The position numbers were made by a program, and so were the translations under genes. From Chryseobacterium lathyri (GTDB lineage Bacteria > Bacteroidota > Bacteroidia > Flavobacteriales > Weeksellaceae), in NCBI RefSeq assembly GCF_030812195.1, contig NZ_JAUSSF010000001.1, positions 1,612,001-1,676,000 of the forward strand: a stretch of 64,000 nucleotides of DNA. Direction: 5' to 3'. The notes beneath the pieces are model-generated. The model was not told the origin of the DNA. It did no database searches and saw nothing but the letters and a program-made list of their open reading frames with translations. Of this stretch, positions 1-9,454 are shown piece by piece. Numbering within the stretch: position 1 is the first letter of the stretch; each line of letters begins with the position of its first letter.

Positions 1-465
1 TACATCCTGTGGGTATTTTTGTACAAAAAAACGGGTCAGCATTCCCCCAAAAGAGTGTCCGATAAGAATATAAGGCTTCGGTGCTTTTGATTTTTCAAGC
101 AGTATATGAAGCTCTTCTGCCATTTTCTCTCCTGTTTTAGGATGAGTTCCTCTCTCACTCCACAGAATCCCGGATCTGTCATAGGAAAATGTAGTATAGT
201 TTTTTGGAAGACTCTGCTGGATATGATACCATTGCAAATGACCCGCCGGATCGAAAGCTGTTTCAAAAACTACTGTAGGGCCACCTTTCCCTTCCTGTAA
301 ATAATGCATTTTATGGTTTTCAACTTCTGCAAACTGGCCATCCGGCTGGATTTTTTCAGCATTTAAACGGGATATTTTCTCAAAAATAAATCCGGCAATT
401 AATAAGAGGATGACGATTAAAAGAAGGGCCATTAACACTCTTTTTATCCATTTAATGGTTTTCAT
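1..465 (-). CDS. Alpha/beta hydrolase, membrane-anchored, C-terminus outside window
   Basis: The first 155 codons of a minus-strand gene; the rest lies beyond the window edge. Residues 9-28 form one hydrophobic segment that could anchor the protein or act as an uncleaved signal. The sequence then shows the alpha/beta hydrolase pattern: a strand with VVFETAFDP near 65-73, YDRSG near 95-99 and the nucleophile elbow GHSFGG at 136-141, with Ser138 as presumed nucleophile. The acid and histidine of the triad would lie in the missing part. The substrate cannot be predicted. The ATG at 465 directly precedes the hydrophobic segment, which supports this start. Confidence 0.8.
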   Translation of the reverse strand, partial: MKTIKWIKRVLMALLLIVILLLIAGFIFEKISRLNAEKIQPDGQFAEVENHKMHYLQEGKGGPTVVFETAFDPAGHLQWYHIQQSLPKNYTTFSYDRSGILWSERGTHPKTGEKMAEELHILLEKSKAPKPYILIGHSFGGMLTRFFVQKYPQDV

Positions 466-627
466 AGTTCTGTTTTTTTGATTTGATAATTTCCTCAATA
501 GGTCTATATTTCATAAAAATAGTTACATCCATAAAACAATGATACCGTGAATCTTGTTACATTGAATTTCAATATTGTTGCCACGACATTCTCTTAAAAA
601 TATTATAATATTGTAACAATCTCTTAA

Positions 628-650
628 TTACATAGACTACTACTATGTAA
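628..650. promoter_or_regulatory. Palindromic site upstream of ABC operon
   Basis: A perfect 8-bp inverted repeat, TTACATAG-N7-CTATGTAA, ends 10 bases before the ATG of the ABC ATPase gene. A looser pair, TTGTTACA (about 554-561) and TGTAACAA (about 612-619), lies upstream. There is no T-run, so it is not a terminator. The position fits an operator that would block transcription or early elongation. No regulator gene is adjacent, so the binding protein is unknown. Confidence 0.4.
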
Positions 651-660
651 AACAAATTAC

Positions 661-1572
661 ATGGAAAAAATTTTGTCAGTAAAGAATTTAACCAAAAAAT
701 TCAAGAGAACAGTGGTTAATAATATTTCCTTTGATGTAGAGAGAGGAAATGTCTATGGTTTATTGGGGCCTAACGGAAGTGGTAAATCTACTACATTCGG
801 AATGCTGCTGTCAACGATCAACCCGACCAGCGGAGACTGGTATTGGTTTGGACAAAAAGGAACTGATCCTGATACACTGAAAAAGATAGGAGCTATTATA
901 GAGCAGCCTAATTTTTATCCTTATCTGGATGCTGAAACTAATCTAAAGATTGTCGCTGAGATCAAAGGAACTCCACACACAAGAATTGATGAGGTCCTTA
1001 AAACCGTTGGCCTTTTGGAAAGGAAAAAAGATGCCTTCAAAACGTATTCTTTAGGGATGAAACAACGTCTGTCCATAGCATCTGCAATGTTGAACAATCC
1101 AGAAGTGATGATCCTTGACGAGCCTACTAACGGACTGGATCCTGAAGGAATTATCCAGATTCGGGATATTATCAGTAACATCGCTAAGCAAGGCATTACC
1201 ATTATCATAGCCAGCCATCTTCTGGACGAGATTGAAAAGATCTGCAGCCACGTCATTGTTTTGAAAGAAGGAAATTCCATCTATTGCGGGCGGGTGGATG
1301 AAATAACGGCTAATAACGGCTATTTTGAATTAAAGGCAGATAACAACACACTGCTTTTAAATGCTTTAGAAGACTTACAGTGGTTCAGTGCTGTGAAAGC
1401 TGACGGTGAGATCATCAAAGCTCAGATTCGTGATGATGCCTCTATATCTGCTTCAACTTTGAATCAGAAGCTTGCTGAAAAAGGAGTCTACCTTTCTCAT
1501 TTAACGAAGAAAAAATTGTCTCTGGAGTCTCAATTCCTTGAACTTGTAAAAAACACGAATACCCATGCTTAA
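661..1572 (+). CDS. ABC transporter ATP-binding protein
   Basis: A 303-residue ABC ATPase. Walker A is GPNGSGKST at 36-44, the signature is SLGMKQ around 130-135, Walker B is VMILDEP at 149-155, and the switch histidine lies in IIIASHLLDE. SLGMKQ instead of LSGGQ is common in the CcmA/BcrA-like exporter ATPases, where the partner is a separate six-helix permease. The last 80 or so residues form the C-terminal extension typical of this group. The gene overlaps the permease gene by 8 bp (ATGCTTAA), so the two are translationally coupled. The substrate is unknown; bacitracin- or lantibiotic-type export and membrane-protein export are both possible. Confidence 0.93.
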   Translation: MEKILSVKNLTKKFKRTVVNNISFDVERGNVYGLLGPNGSGKSTTFGMLLSTINPTSGDWYWFGQKGTDPDTLKKIGAIIEQPNFYPYLDAETNLKIVAEIKGTPHTRIDEVLKTVGLLERKKDAFKTYSLGMKQRLSIASAMLNNPEVMILDEPTNGLDPEGIIQIRDIISNIAKQGITIIIASHLLDEIEKICSHVIVLKEGNSIYCGRVDEITANNGYFELKADNNTLLLNALEDLQWFSAVKADGEIIKAQIRDDASISASTLNQKLAEKGVYLSHLTKKKLSLESQFLELVKNTNTHA

Positions 1573-2410
1573 ACTATTAAAACTAGAATATTATAAAAAC
1601 CTGAACTACAAACCGTTCAAGGTTTTCACGATCTTATATTTTTCCATTCTGATCGCTCTTCTTTTCATTGGGCTGGTAGATCTGAATGTTTTCGGAGGAA
1701 CTGTTAATTTAAAAGAACAGGGCATTTACAATTTTCCGGAGATCTGGAATTTCACCACATGGATTGTCGCTTTGCTAAAGATTTTCCTTGGGTTAATCAT
1801 TGTTTTTTCTATCTCTCAGGAATTCACCAACAGAATGTTTAAACAAAACACGATTGATGGATTGAGCAGAAAGGAATTCATCGGATCAAAGCTTTTAACA
1901 ATTACCATCTTTACAACAGTTTCTACATTCATTGTGTTTATCATTACTATGTTTTTAGGACACCAGTATTCTAAGGTCACCGATGCTTCAAAAATTTATG
2001 CAGAGGTTTATTATATTGGAAATTATTTTGTAAAGCTGTTTACATTCTTCTCTTTTCTGATGTTTCTTTCAGTATTACTGAGAAAATCCATGTTTGTATT
2101 CCTTGGTTTCTTCGCATACTGGGTTGCTGAAAAGATTTTGGCAGGTATTGAAGCCTATCAGAAATTAACAGGGATACCAGAGGAACAAAGAAAAGCAGTC
2201 CTTGAGAATGATTTTTTCATCACCAGCCTGTTACCACTGGAAAGCATGTCAAATCTGATTCCTAATCCTTTGATGCGACTGAATATGTTGAAAGTTATGG
2301 GGGTAAAATACGAGGCTCATTATCCTACGGAAAGCATGATTGCATGTATGATCTGGTCCGTGATCTTTATTTTCGGGTCTTACTGGATCCTGAGAAAAAG
2401 GGATTGGTAG
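1565..2410 (+). CDS. ABC transporter permease (ABC-2 type)
   Basis: A 281-residue membrane protein with about six hydrophobic segments: near 25-42, 60-85, 100-130, 150-175, a short one near 180-190, and a C-terminal one that ends in ILRKRDW. This matches the ABC-2 permease pattern. The start overlaps the stop of the ATPase gene, so the two form one exporter operon. After the stop come about 55 bases and then a terminator, so the unit has only two genes. The substrate cannot be inferred. Confidence 0.88.
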   Translation: MLKLLKLEYYKNLNYKPFKVFTILYFSILIALLFIGLVDLNVFGGTVNLKEQGIYNFPEIWNFTTWIVALLKIFLGLIIVFSISQEFTNRMFKQNTIDGLSRKEFIGSKLLTITIFTTVSTFIVFIITMFLGHQYSKVTDASKIYAEVYYIGNYFVKLFTFFSFLMFLSVLLRKSMFVFLGFFAYWVAEKILAGIEAYQKLTGIPEEQRKAVLENDFFITSLLPLESMSNLIPNPLMRLNMLKVMGVKYEAHYPTESMIACMIWSVIFIFGSYWILRKRDW

Positions 2411-2464
2411 GTGTATGAAATTGAAAGATTGAATAATTTAAAAAATTTTAATTGATTAAAAATT

Positions 2465-2490
2465 AAGTGGTCCTTTGGGATCACTTTTTT
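2465..2490 (+). terminator. Rho-independent terminator after ABC exporter
   Basis: The 9-bp stem AAGTGGTCC/GGATCACTT (one G-T pair) has a 4-base loop and is followed by a run of T. It sits 55 bases after the permease stop. Confidence 0.8.
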
Positions 2491-2568
2491 GTTTGGGTAG
2501 CATGTTAAAAATAAGAGGATGATCATTTTGGTATTCAATTTTTCATTAATTTTATCAAAAGGACGGAA

Positions 2569-3195
2569 ATGAAAAAAATGTATTATCTGCCGGGATTGAT
2601 CAGTGCTGTATTGATTCCAGTGTTGCTATGGTATTATGGAAGCCAGAGGGTACAGCCGCAATATACTGTCGTGGATTTTGCACTTCCTTCAAAAGAAACC
2701 TACAATCCGGGTAATACCTTTGAACCATATAGAAACTGGAATTATAAAAAAATTATTGTAAAGCCTAATACGTTCACTCAAAATCAGGAATATTATATTT
2801 CTGAGCTAAAAAAGCTGCAAACAAGGAACGAAAGAGAAACCGGAATAGAATTTATCATCGACGATCATAACAATTATCAGGATTTCATATCACTTATCAA
2901 TACCATGCATCTTGCCCAACAGGAAACATATGCAATTGATGTAGAGAAAACAGGACATTTTTTTGCTGTCCATTTTCACAAAGATCCTAATAAAAACTAT
3001 TCTTATTGCGGAGGAACAATTGGAGGAGATCATTATGAAAGAAAAGATTATATCAATTTTTCTGATCCTGAAAAAATTTTAAAAAATCTCCCAAACCAAG
3101 CATTTTATATGCTCTTTGGATTTTTATTTCTTATAAATATTTCCATGTTCAGCATTAAAGAAAACCTTCAGATTCAAAGAAAAACACTAGCATGA
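2569..3195 (+). CDS. Unknown protein with N- and C-terminal membrane segments, copy 1
   Basis: A 208-residue protein of no family I recognise. A hydrophobic segment near 7-24 (PGLISAVLIPVLLWYY) is followed by a polar region of about 140 residues and a second hydrophobic segment near 180-197 (FYMLFGFLFLINISMF). The topology suggests two membrane passes with a domain outside the cytoplasm; biopolymer-transport-like anchoring is possible but unproven. A conserved stretch EPYRNWNYKKI recurs in the next gene, so the two are tandem paralogs. The stop overlaps the ATG of copy 2 (ATGA). The context gives no function. Confidence 0.75.
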   Translation: MKKMYYLPGLISAVLIPVLLWYYGSQRVQPQYTVVDFALPSKETYNPGNTFEPYRNWNYKKIIVKPNTFTQNQEYYISELKKLQTRNERETGIEFIIDDHNNYQDFISLINTMHLAQQETYAIDVEKTGHFFAVHFHKDPNKNYSYCGGTIGGDHYERKDYINFSDPEKILKNLPNQAFYMLFGFLFLINISMFSIKENLQIQRKTLA

Positions 3196-3840
3196 AAAAG
3201 ATCTATTACTTTCCCGGATTGATCAGTGCTGTATTAATCCCCATTGTTACTTTGGTACTATGGGAACCGGAAGTTCAACGAAGTGAATTTTAATGTTATT
3301 GATATCAGGCTTCCTGCAAAAGAAGGAGAAAAAAGGTCATTTTTAAGCTTTGAGCCCTATAGAAACTGGAATTATAAAAAAATAAAAATAGCTCCCAATA
3401 CAGCAAAGGAAAACACAAAGCTTTACGTAGCTGAAATTAAGGATTTGCAGAAAAGGAATGAGAAAAATTCGCGTATTGAATTCATCCTAAATGACAGCAA
3501 TACCTATAATGATCTTGTTGCATTACTGAATGACCTAGAGTTAGCAGGACAATTTACCTATACTCTAGACGTTGAAAAAACCTGGCAATTTTTTATTTTT
3601 ATTATCCATCATTATATCGATCCGAATATACAGGTACTGGATTCATCATCATTTACCCGATGTGGTACCGGACTGTTTGATGATTATACTCCCAGCAATC
3701 CATGGCTAAAGGGATTTCAAACATTTGAATCACAGCTTAGCCAGCTTCCAAAGCAGTCATTTTATATCCTCTTCGGTTTTTTATTTCTGGTGAATATGTC
3801 CATGCTTAGCATTAAAGAGAGATTTCAACTTCATTATTAA
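3192..3840 (+). pseudogene. Frameshifted tandem paralog of the preceding gene (copy 2)
   Basis: From the ATG at 3192, which overlaps the previous stop, translation gives MKKIYYFPGLISAVLIPI, closely matching the N-terminus of copy 1. It then runs into a stop after 33 codons. The remaining about 195 codons continue in another frame from about 3244 (LLLWYYGNRKFNEVNF) and match copy 1 to the end, including EPYRNWNYKKI and the C-terminal membrane segment. The shift falls in a CCCC run at 3239-3242; removing one C restores IPLLLWYYG as in copy 1. It is either a recent pseudogene, a phase-variable or slippage site, or a sequencing error. A TTG at 3244 could give an N-terminally shortened protein without the full first membrane segment. 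Confidence 0.7.
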
Positions 3841-3894
3841 AAACAGGCTCAATATCTGTACTCTCCGTGAAATCTGCAAGAGAATTTGCTTTTG

Positions 3895-3924
3895 ATCTAA
3901 AAAAAGACCGCCTTTCAGCGGTCT
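3895..3924 (-). terminator. Terminator of the sigma factor-msrAB unit
   Basis: The 7-bp stem AGACCGC/GCGGTCT has a 6-base loop and, on the minus strand, is followed by seven T. It lies just after the stop of the methionine sulfoxide reductase gene. Confidence 0.85.
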
Positions 3925-3933
3925 CGTTTCATA

Positions 3934-5049
3934 TTACTTTTTATCCAGCAGAGAGAGATAATCTCCGTAGCCTTTTTTCTCCATCTCAGCTTTTGGAATA
4001 AACTTCAGCGAAGCACTGTTGATACAGTATCTAAGGCCGCCCTTATCTGCAGGACCGTCTGTAAAAACGTGTCCAAGGTGAGCGTCTCCTGTTTTACTTC
4101 TTACTTCCACTCTTACCATTCCGGCAGATTTATCCATTTTCTCATCGATCAGTTTTTTGGTAATCGGTTTTGAAAAACTTGGCCATCCGCAGCCGGATTC
4201 AAACTTATCGGTTGAAATAAACAATGGTTCTCCGGTGGTAACATCTACATAGATTCCTTCACGCGTTTCGTCCCAGTATTCGTTCTGGAAAGGTCTTTCC
4301 GTTGCATTTTCCTGGGTTACCTTATACTGTTCCGAGGTTAGTTTTTCTTTCAAAACTTTTTTATCCTGCTTCTGATATTTTGCTTTAGGAAGCGGGTTGG
4401 CATTTTTAGCCATTTCAAAAAGACCCGGCTCGATATGACAGTAACCTCCCGGATTTTTGCCGAGATAATCCTGATGATAATCTTCCGCTTTGTAGAAGTT
4501 TTTCAACGGAATTGTTTCTACTACAACCGGCTTGCTGAAATTCTTAGACAATTTCGCAACTTCTTCTTTTACAATCGCCTCTGTATTTTTATCAGTAGAA
4601 TAAATCCCTGTTCTGTACTGATCTCCCCGGTCATTCCCCTGTTGGTTTAAACTTGTAGGATCAATTGTTTTAAAATATAAATTAATCAGCAGCCTAAGAT
4701 CAACCTGTTCAGGATCATATTTCACTTTTACCGTTTCAGCAAAACCTGTTGTATGACTTACAACCTGCTCATATGTTGGGTTTTTAACATTCCCATTTGC
4801 ATAGCCAACTTCAGTTCCCACAACACCACGAATCTGTTGAAAAAAGTGCTCTGTTCCCCAGAAACATCCGCCTGCAAAATAAACTTCTTTTACATTTTTA
4901 CTGTCCATATTGGTCTCATTTTCTTTTTTAGTTTCAGTGGATTTCATTTTTTTTGAATCTCCACAACTCATTGCAAATACGCCTATTCCCAGAATCATTC
5001 CGAGTAATATTAATATATTTTTCATTTTTATCTTTTTATTTGTATTCAT
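3934..5049 (-). CDS. msrAB: Bifunctional peptide-methionine sulfoxide reductase MsrA/MsrB, lipoprotein
   Basis: A 371-residue fusion that reduces both diastereomers of oxidised methionine in proteins. The N-terminus has a lipoprotein signal with AMSC near 26-29, so it should be anchored on the periplasmic side. The MsrA domain begins at about 53, with the active-site motif GCFWGTE at 61-67 (Cys62). The MsrB domain occupies about 230-371, with CGWPSF and the catalytic RYCINSASL (Cys342). Where most MsrB proteins have a zinc-binding CxxC, this one reads [10 protein letters not shown], as in the zinc-free PilB type. The annotated ATG overlaps the upstream gene by 14 bp; an ATG eight codons later is the alternative start. 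Its neighbours (sigma factor, anti-sigma, DUF417) point to oxidative damage repair. Confidence 0.95.
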   Translation of the reverse strand: MNTNKKIKMKNILILLGMILGIGVFAMSCGDSKKMKSTETKKENETNMDSKNVKEVYFAGGCFWGTEHFFQQIRGVVGTEVGYANGNVKNPTYEQVVSHTTGFAETVKVKYDPEQVDLRLLINLYFKTIDPTSLNQQGNDRGDQYRTGIYSTDKNTEAIVKEEVAKLSKNFSKPVVVETIPLKNFYKAEDYHQDYLGKNPGGYCHIEPGLFEMAKNANPLPKAKYQKQDKKVLKEKLTSEQYKVTQENATERPFQNEYWDETREGIYVDVTTGEPLFISTDKFESGCGWPSFSKPITKKLIDEKMDKSAGMVRVEVRSKTGDAHLGHVFTDGPADKGGLRYCINSASLKFIPKAEMEKKGYGDYLSLLDKK

Positions 5050-5509
5050 TTTTTTGAAATATCATTAATCCAAATCCTAAAAGCATTACATCTTTAAGAA
5101 TAAAAAAATCTGTGACAGGAACGCCATCCACTATTTTCCAGACTCCGGGAGTGGTAAACAGATAGCTCAATGTTACAAGAAATGTCATGATCATCCCGAT
5201 TCCGGCATACTTTCTTAGAGATGCAAATTTCACACTAAATATCAATAATAAGGCAATGATAATTTCTATCGCTCCGATAGCATTTGACACCGTCTGGATG
5301 CCTACTATTTTATACACGAAAAAAGTAAGGAAATGGTTTTCTACCAGAGGTTTAATGGCAGCAGCCTCTGTGGGAGTGAATTTAAATACTCCGATCCAGA
5401 GTAAAATAAGCGCAGCCCCAAAAAGCGAAATATAGTATCCTGTTTTATACGACTGCGATTCTACGTTAAGTTGTGATGTTCCGTTCATGTCTTTAAGATT
5501 TTGAATCAT
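5036..5509 (-). CDS. DUF417 family inner-membrane protein (YkgB/RclC-like)
   Basis: A 157-residue protein with four hydrophobic segments (about 27-45, 65-92, 100-118, 135-152), resembling the DUF417 family. The E. coli member RclC belongs to the reactive-chlorine resistance set, which gives a plausible but unproven role here. Typical family pieces are GxFKFTPxEAxxIxPLVxxxP-like (here [18 protein letters not shown]) and the glycine/glutamate pair in IGAIEI. It lies between an anti-sigma-like gene and msrAB and overlaps msrAB, so it is probably cotranscribed with it. A second ATG seven codons in (MNGTSQ) is also possible. Confidence 0.85.
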   Translation of the reverse strand: MIQNLKDMNGTSQLNVESQSYKTGYYISLFGAALILLWIGVFKFTPTEAAAIKPLVENHFLTFFVYKIVGIQTVSNAIGAIEIIIALLLIFSVKFASLRKYAGIGMIMTFLVTLSYLFTTPGVWKIVDGVPVTDFFILKDVMLLGFGLMIFQKNEYK

Positions 5510-5567
5510 ACTTTATTATTTTCAAAAGTATAGTCGGAAGCATCTCAAAATCCTGACAGTATTTCTT

Positions 5568-5840
5568 CTAAAGATTTAATTTTTCTAAAACTTTATTTTT
5601 AAAACCCTGAATATCAGAGTCATTAATTTCAACATTCTCTTTTTGAGACAGTTTCCGTTTTAAAATATCATCCAAAATTTTCAGTTTTTCTTCATAAGCT
5701 CTGCACCATTTACAGATCTTCATGTGCAGGGAAAGCTGCCAGTCTTCCTTTCGGGAGATCGCTTTAGCATTCCTTTTTTCCATCAGCATTGTGGCTTTAC
5801 TGCATGGCAGGAACAGAATATGAATAAATTTTCTCAACAT
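5568..5840 (-). CDS. Small cysteine/histidine-containing anti-sigma-like protein
   Basis: A 90-residue protein starting with MLRKFIHILFLPCSKATMLM. The pattern C-x2-A-T-x-L-x-E near 13-20, then W-x-L-x2-H and C-x2-C near 40-50 (HMKICKWC), resembles the zinc-type (ZAS/zf-HC2-like) anti-sigma factors that hold an ECF sigma factor inactive until their thiols are oxidised. There is no membrane segment beyond the weakly hydrophobic N-terminus. The ATG at 5840 is preferred over a longer in-frame start because it places the family-like N-terminus at the beginning and leaves a 13-base gap to the sigma gene. The role is inferred from motif and position. Confidence 0.75.
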   Translation of the reverse strand: MLRKFIHILFLPCSKATMLMEKRNAKAISRKEDWQLSLHMKICKWCRAYEEKLKILDDILKRKLSQKENVEINDSDIQGFKNKVLEKLNL

Positions 5841-5853
5841 TTTTATGATAGGG

Positions 5854-6408
5854 TTATAAGTTCGCAAACCAGTTGACCTCAAGGCATTCTCTCAGCTGCA
5901 TTCTGCTTCTCTGAAGAATCTTCCATAGATTAGTCGCAGAAATTTCAAGTTCCTGACTCACTGCCGGTGCTTTTTTCTCCTGAAGATAATACATTTTCAC
6001 CGGAATCTTCCATCTGACGGGCAAATCCTCAATACAGTCTTCCAGAGTTTTATTAAAGTCTTTATTGTCTAAAAGTTCAGCTTCTTTTTCTGAAACATTC
6101 CAGTCATTCAAAACACCGTCATTCTTCCAGGAACCAGTTTCATCAAAAAAGTGATCCAGCCGGATCTCCGGATCCGATTTATACTTTTTCCGGTAAAAAT
6201 CAGCAGTCTTTCTGTTCAGAATAGCTGTCAGCCAGGTTAGCGGCTGACTTTTCCCTTCAAAAGAGTCATAAGACGAAAATGCAGCTAAAAAAACCTCCTG
6301 TACAAGATCTTCTGCTTCCACTTTATCCGAAAGCAGGTAGGCTGCTCTTTTCAGAAGAGGCCCGGAATACTGCTCTACCCAGCTTTTTAGCACTTCGTTT
6401 TTCGTCAT
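5854..6408 (-). CDS. ECF-type RNA polymerase sigma factor
   Basis: A 184-residue sigma-70 family protein of ECF size. Region 2 lies around 10-80 (AEDLVQEVFLAAF, then LTWLTAILNRKTADFYRKK) and region 4 around 120-175 (DLPVRWKIPVKMYYLQEKKAPAVSQELEISATNLWKILQR, helix-turn-helix). An insert of about 30 residues links them. It heads a minus-strand run with the anti-sigma-like gene, the DUF417 gene and msrAB. In Neisseria an ECF sigma factor with a zinc anti-sigma also controls methionine sulfoxide reductase, so the context supports a redox-stress regulator that probably activates its own operon. Confidence 0.92.
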   Translation of the reverse strand: MTKNEVLKSWVEQYSGPLLKRAAYLLSDKVEAEDLVQEVFLAAFSSYDSFEGKSQPLTWLTAILNRKTADFYRKKYKSDPEIRLDHFFDETGSWKNDGVLNDWNVSEKEAELLDNKDFNKTLEDCIEDLPVRWKIPVKMYYLQEKKAPAVSQELEISATNLWKILQRSRMQLRECLEVNWFANL

Positions 6409-6698
6409 TTTTTATTCTTTAATATCATAAAAACTCATTTTATTGATTATGCAGATCATTGAAATCATAAAAATTACCCGGTCTTTTTAATATTAAAACG
6501 AATATAAAAAGTTAAATGATAATATACAAAGTTTTATTATAGTCATCATTGCAAACTGCAAGTAAAGCAATAACAACATATAAACACTTCGCACTCTACC
6601 CCATTCAAAACATAGTATAAAATTATTTACAAATCGCTTAAAAACATTAAATTTGCATCTTATCAAAAATTTGATAGTTTTAAAAGCAAAGCAATACT

Positions 6699-9302
6699 AT
6701 GACATCACAAGAGATACGTCAAAAATTTTTAGATTATTTTAAAAGTAAAGACCACCTTATCGTTCCTTCAGCTCCTATTGTACTGAAAGACGACCCTACC
6801 CTTATGTTTTCCAACTCAGGAATGACGCAGTTCAAAGATTTTTTCTTAGGCTACAAAACGCCTACGGCCCCAAGAATTGCCGATACACAGAAATGTCTGA
6901 GGGTTTCCGGAAAGCATAATGATCTGGATGATGTGGGAAGAGATACCTACCACCATACCATGTTTGAAATGTTGGGAAACTGGTCTTTTGGTGATTATTT
7001 CAAAAAAGATGCTATTGCTTTTGCCTGGGAATTACTGACTGAAGTATTCGGAATTCCAAAAGAAAACTTATACGTAACCATTTTCGAAGGAGATGCTTCT
7101 GAAAATCTTGAAAGAGACCAGGATGCTTACGATTTCTGGAAATCACACATTTCTGAAGACAGGATTATCAATGGAAACAAGAAAGATAACTTCTGGGAAA
7201 TGGGAGAAAGCGGACCGTGCGGGCCGTGTTCAGAAATCCATGTTGACCTGAGAACTCCTGAAGAAAAGGCTAAAGTTTCAGGACTTGACCTGGTAAACAA
7301 TGATCACCCACAGGTTGTAGAAGTGTGGAACCTTGTTTTCATGGAATTCAACAGAAAAGCGGACAAATCTCTGGAAAAACTTCCGGCACAGCATGTGGAT
7401 ACCGGAATGGGCTTCGAGCGTCTTTGTATGGCACTTCAGGGCAAATCTTCCAATTATGACACTGATGTTTTCACGCCACTTATTGCTAAAGTGGAAGAAC
7501 TTTCTGGTAAAAAGTATACCGGAATTTTAGAAGACGAAAAAGATATTGCGATCCGTGTTGTGGTAGACCATATCAGAGCTGTTGCTTTTGCAATTGCAGA
7601 CGGGCAGCTTCCTTCAAACGGCGGGGCAGGTTATGTGATCAGAAGAATTTTAAGAAGAGGAATTTCTTATTCTTATAGATTCTTAGGCATGAAAGAACCT
7701 TTCCTTTATAAGCTTGTTGCCGTACTTCAAGGGCAAATGGGACCTTTCTTCCCTGAAATTGAAAAGCAGGGGAAACTGGTTTCTGAAGTGATCAAAAGTG
7801 AGGAAGATTCTTTCTTAAAAACTATTGAAAACGGCCTCATCAGAGTTGAAAAACTGATCCAGCAGACGATTGCAGACGGCTTAAAAGTATTACCAAGCGA
7901 AGAAGTTTTTGAATTATATGACACCTATGGTTTCCCGGATGATTTAACCAGAATTATCGCAGAGGAAAAAGGTCTTACCATTGATGAAGCAGGATTTAAA
8001 GCGGAAATGGAAAAGCAGAAGCTTCGTTCCAAGGCTGATTCTGCTCAGAAAGTTTATGATTGGGTAACTTTAGAAGAAAGAGATGAAAACTTTGTAGGGT
8101 ACGATCAGATTGAATCTGAAACCTATATTACAAGATACAGAAAAGTAGAAAATAAAGACGGAGAATTCTACCAGGTTGTACTAAGCAGCTCTCCTTTCTA
8201 CCCGGAAGGCGGTGGCCAAGTGGGAGATAAAGGTGTTCTGGAAAATGCTGTTGAAAGCTTTGAGGTTTTAGAAACTAAAAAAGAAAACGGACTGATCATT
8301 TCTCTGATCAACGGAATTCCGAAAGATGCAGGAGCTGTTTTCTATGCTAAAGTAAATGCCACTGACAGAAAAAACTCCCAGGCGAACCACTCTGTAACCC
8401 ACCTTTTACATGAGGCGTTAAGAGAGGTTTTAGGGACACACGTTGAACAGAAAGGTTCTTACGTTGGTCCTGATTATCTCCGTTTTGATTTCTCTCACTT
8501 CAATAAAATGACGGAGGAAGAATTGGCGTTGGTAGAAGAAAAAGTAAACCGCAAGATCAAAGAAAGCATTGCTTTGCAGGAGTTCAGAAGCATTCCTATT
8601 CAGGAGGCCTTGGACAAAGGAGCAATGGCTTTGTTCGGTGAAAAGTATGGTGACAGTGTGAGAATGATCCAATTTGGAAGCTCTAAGGAACTTTGCGGGG
8701 GAACTCACGTAAAAAATACAATCGAAATCGGTCATTTCAAAATTACTTCCGAAGGTTCTGCAGCTGCAGGGATCAGAAGAATTGAGGCCATTTCAGGGGA
8801 TAAATCTGAGGAATACTTCAAAGACCTGGAAAATCAGATTCATGAGCTTTCTCAATTACTAAAGTCTAAAGATGTTGTAAGATCTATTGAAAAACTGATT
8901 GAGGAAAATACCTCTTTAAAATCTGAAGTGGAAGCCCTTAAAAAGGAAAAAGCAAAGGGTGAAATCGGCGAATGGAAAAATGCATACGAGCAGAAAGGAA
9001 ACAAACAGTTATTGGTGAAGAAAACCTCTCTGGATGCAGGCTCTGTTAAAGACATTGTATTCCAGTTGAAAAGAGAGATCCCAGCATCAGTAACAATTAT
9101 TCTTTCTGATGCAGATGGAAAACCGATGATCACTGTTGGAGTTTCTGATGATCTGGCAGCAGATTATCAGGCCGGAGCTATTGTAAAAGACCTGGCGAAA
9201 GAAATCCAGGGCGGCGGCGGCGGAAATCCGGGCTTTGCAACGGCAGGAGGTAAAAATCTTGACGGTTTGGAAAATGCTTACCAAAAAGCTTTGAACATTT
9301 AG
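6699..9302 (+). CDS. alaS: Alanyl-tRNA synthetase
   Basis: Full-length AlaS, 867 residues. It charges tRNA-Ala in the cytoplasm and edits misacylated Ser/Gly-tRNA. The N-terminal class II catalytic core holds [15 protein letters not shown] and [13 protein letters not shown]. The editing domain carries the zinc-type motifs [12 protein letters not shown] and [10 protein letters not shown]. The C-terminal coiled coil and DHHA1-like domain ends in [14 protein letters not shown]. The gene stands alone, with a terminator directly downstream. A TAAATTTG box at about 6648-6655 is a plausible Bacteroidota -7 element; no clear -33 TTG was found. Confidence 0.98.
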   Translation: MTSQEIRQKFLDYFKSKDHLIVPSAPIVLKDDPTLMFSNSGMTQFKDFFLGYKTPTAPRIADTQKCLRVSGKHNDLDDVGRDTYHHTMFEMLGNWSFGDYFKKDAIAFAWELLTEVFGIPKENLYVTIFEGDASENLERDQDAYDFWKSHISEDRIINGNKKDNFWEMGESGPCGPCSEIHVDLRTPEEKAKVSGLDLVNNDHPQVVEVWNLVFMEFNRKADKSLEKLPAQHVDTGMGFERLCMALQGKSSNYDTDVFTPLIAKVEELSGKKYTGILEDEKDIAIRVVVDHIRAVAFAIADGQLPSNGGAGYVIRRILRRGISYSYRFLGMKEPFLYKLVAVLQGQMGPFFPEIEKQGKLVSEVIKSEEDSFLKTIENGLIRVEKLIQQTIADGLKVLPSEEVFELYDTYGFPDDLTRIIAEEKGLTIDEAGFKAEMEKQKLRSKADSAQKVYDWVTLEERDENFVGYDQIESETYITRYRKVENKDGEFYQVVLSSSPFYPEGGGQVGDKGVLENAVESFEVLETKKENGLIISLINGIPKDAGAVFYAKVNATDRKNSQANHSVTHLLHEALREVLGTHVEQKGSYVGPDYLRFDFSHFNKMTEEELALVEEKVNRKIKESIALQEFRSIPIQEALDKGAMALFGEKYGDSVRMIQFGSSKELCGGTHVKNTIEIGHFKITSEGSAAAGIRRIEAISGDKSEEYFKDLENQIHELSQLLKSKDVVRSIEKLIEENTSLKSEVEALKKEKAKGEIGEWKNAYEQKGNKQLLVKKTSLDAGSVKDIVFQLKREIPASVTIILSDADGKPMITVGVSDDLAADYQAGAIVKDLAKEIQGGGGGNPGFATAGGKNLDGLENAYQKALNI

Positions 9303-9328
9303 GATAATCCTCTATCGTAAAACATTAG

Positions 9329-9357
9329 AACTCCTGAGATTTTCAGGAGTTTTTTTC
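9329..9357 (+). terminator. Terminator of alaS
   Basis: The 9-bp perfect stem AACTCCTGA/TCAGGAGTT has a 5-base loop and is followed by seven T, 27 bases after the alaS stop. Confidence 0.9.
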
Positions 9358-9454
9358 TCTATTTTTCCTGCATGACTTAGATAAAATCAATGTATTAACA
9401 AATCATAAAAACTTTCTCAACACAAGAAATATTACTACTTTTACCTAGTTTTAC

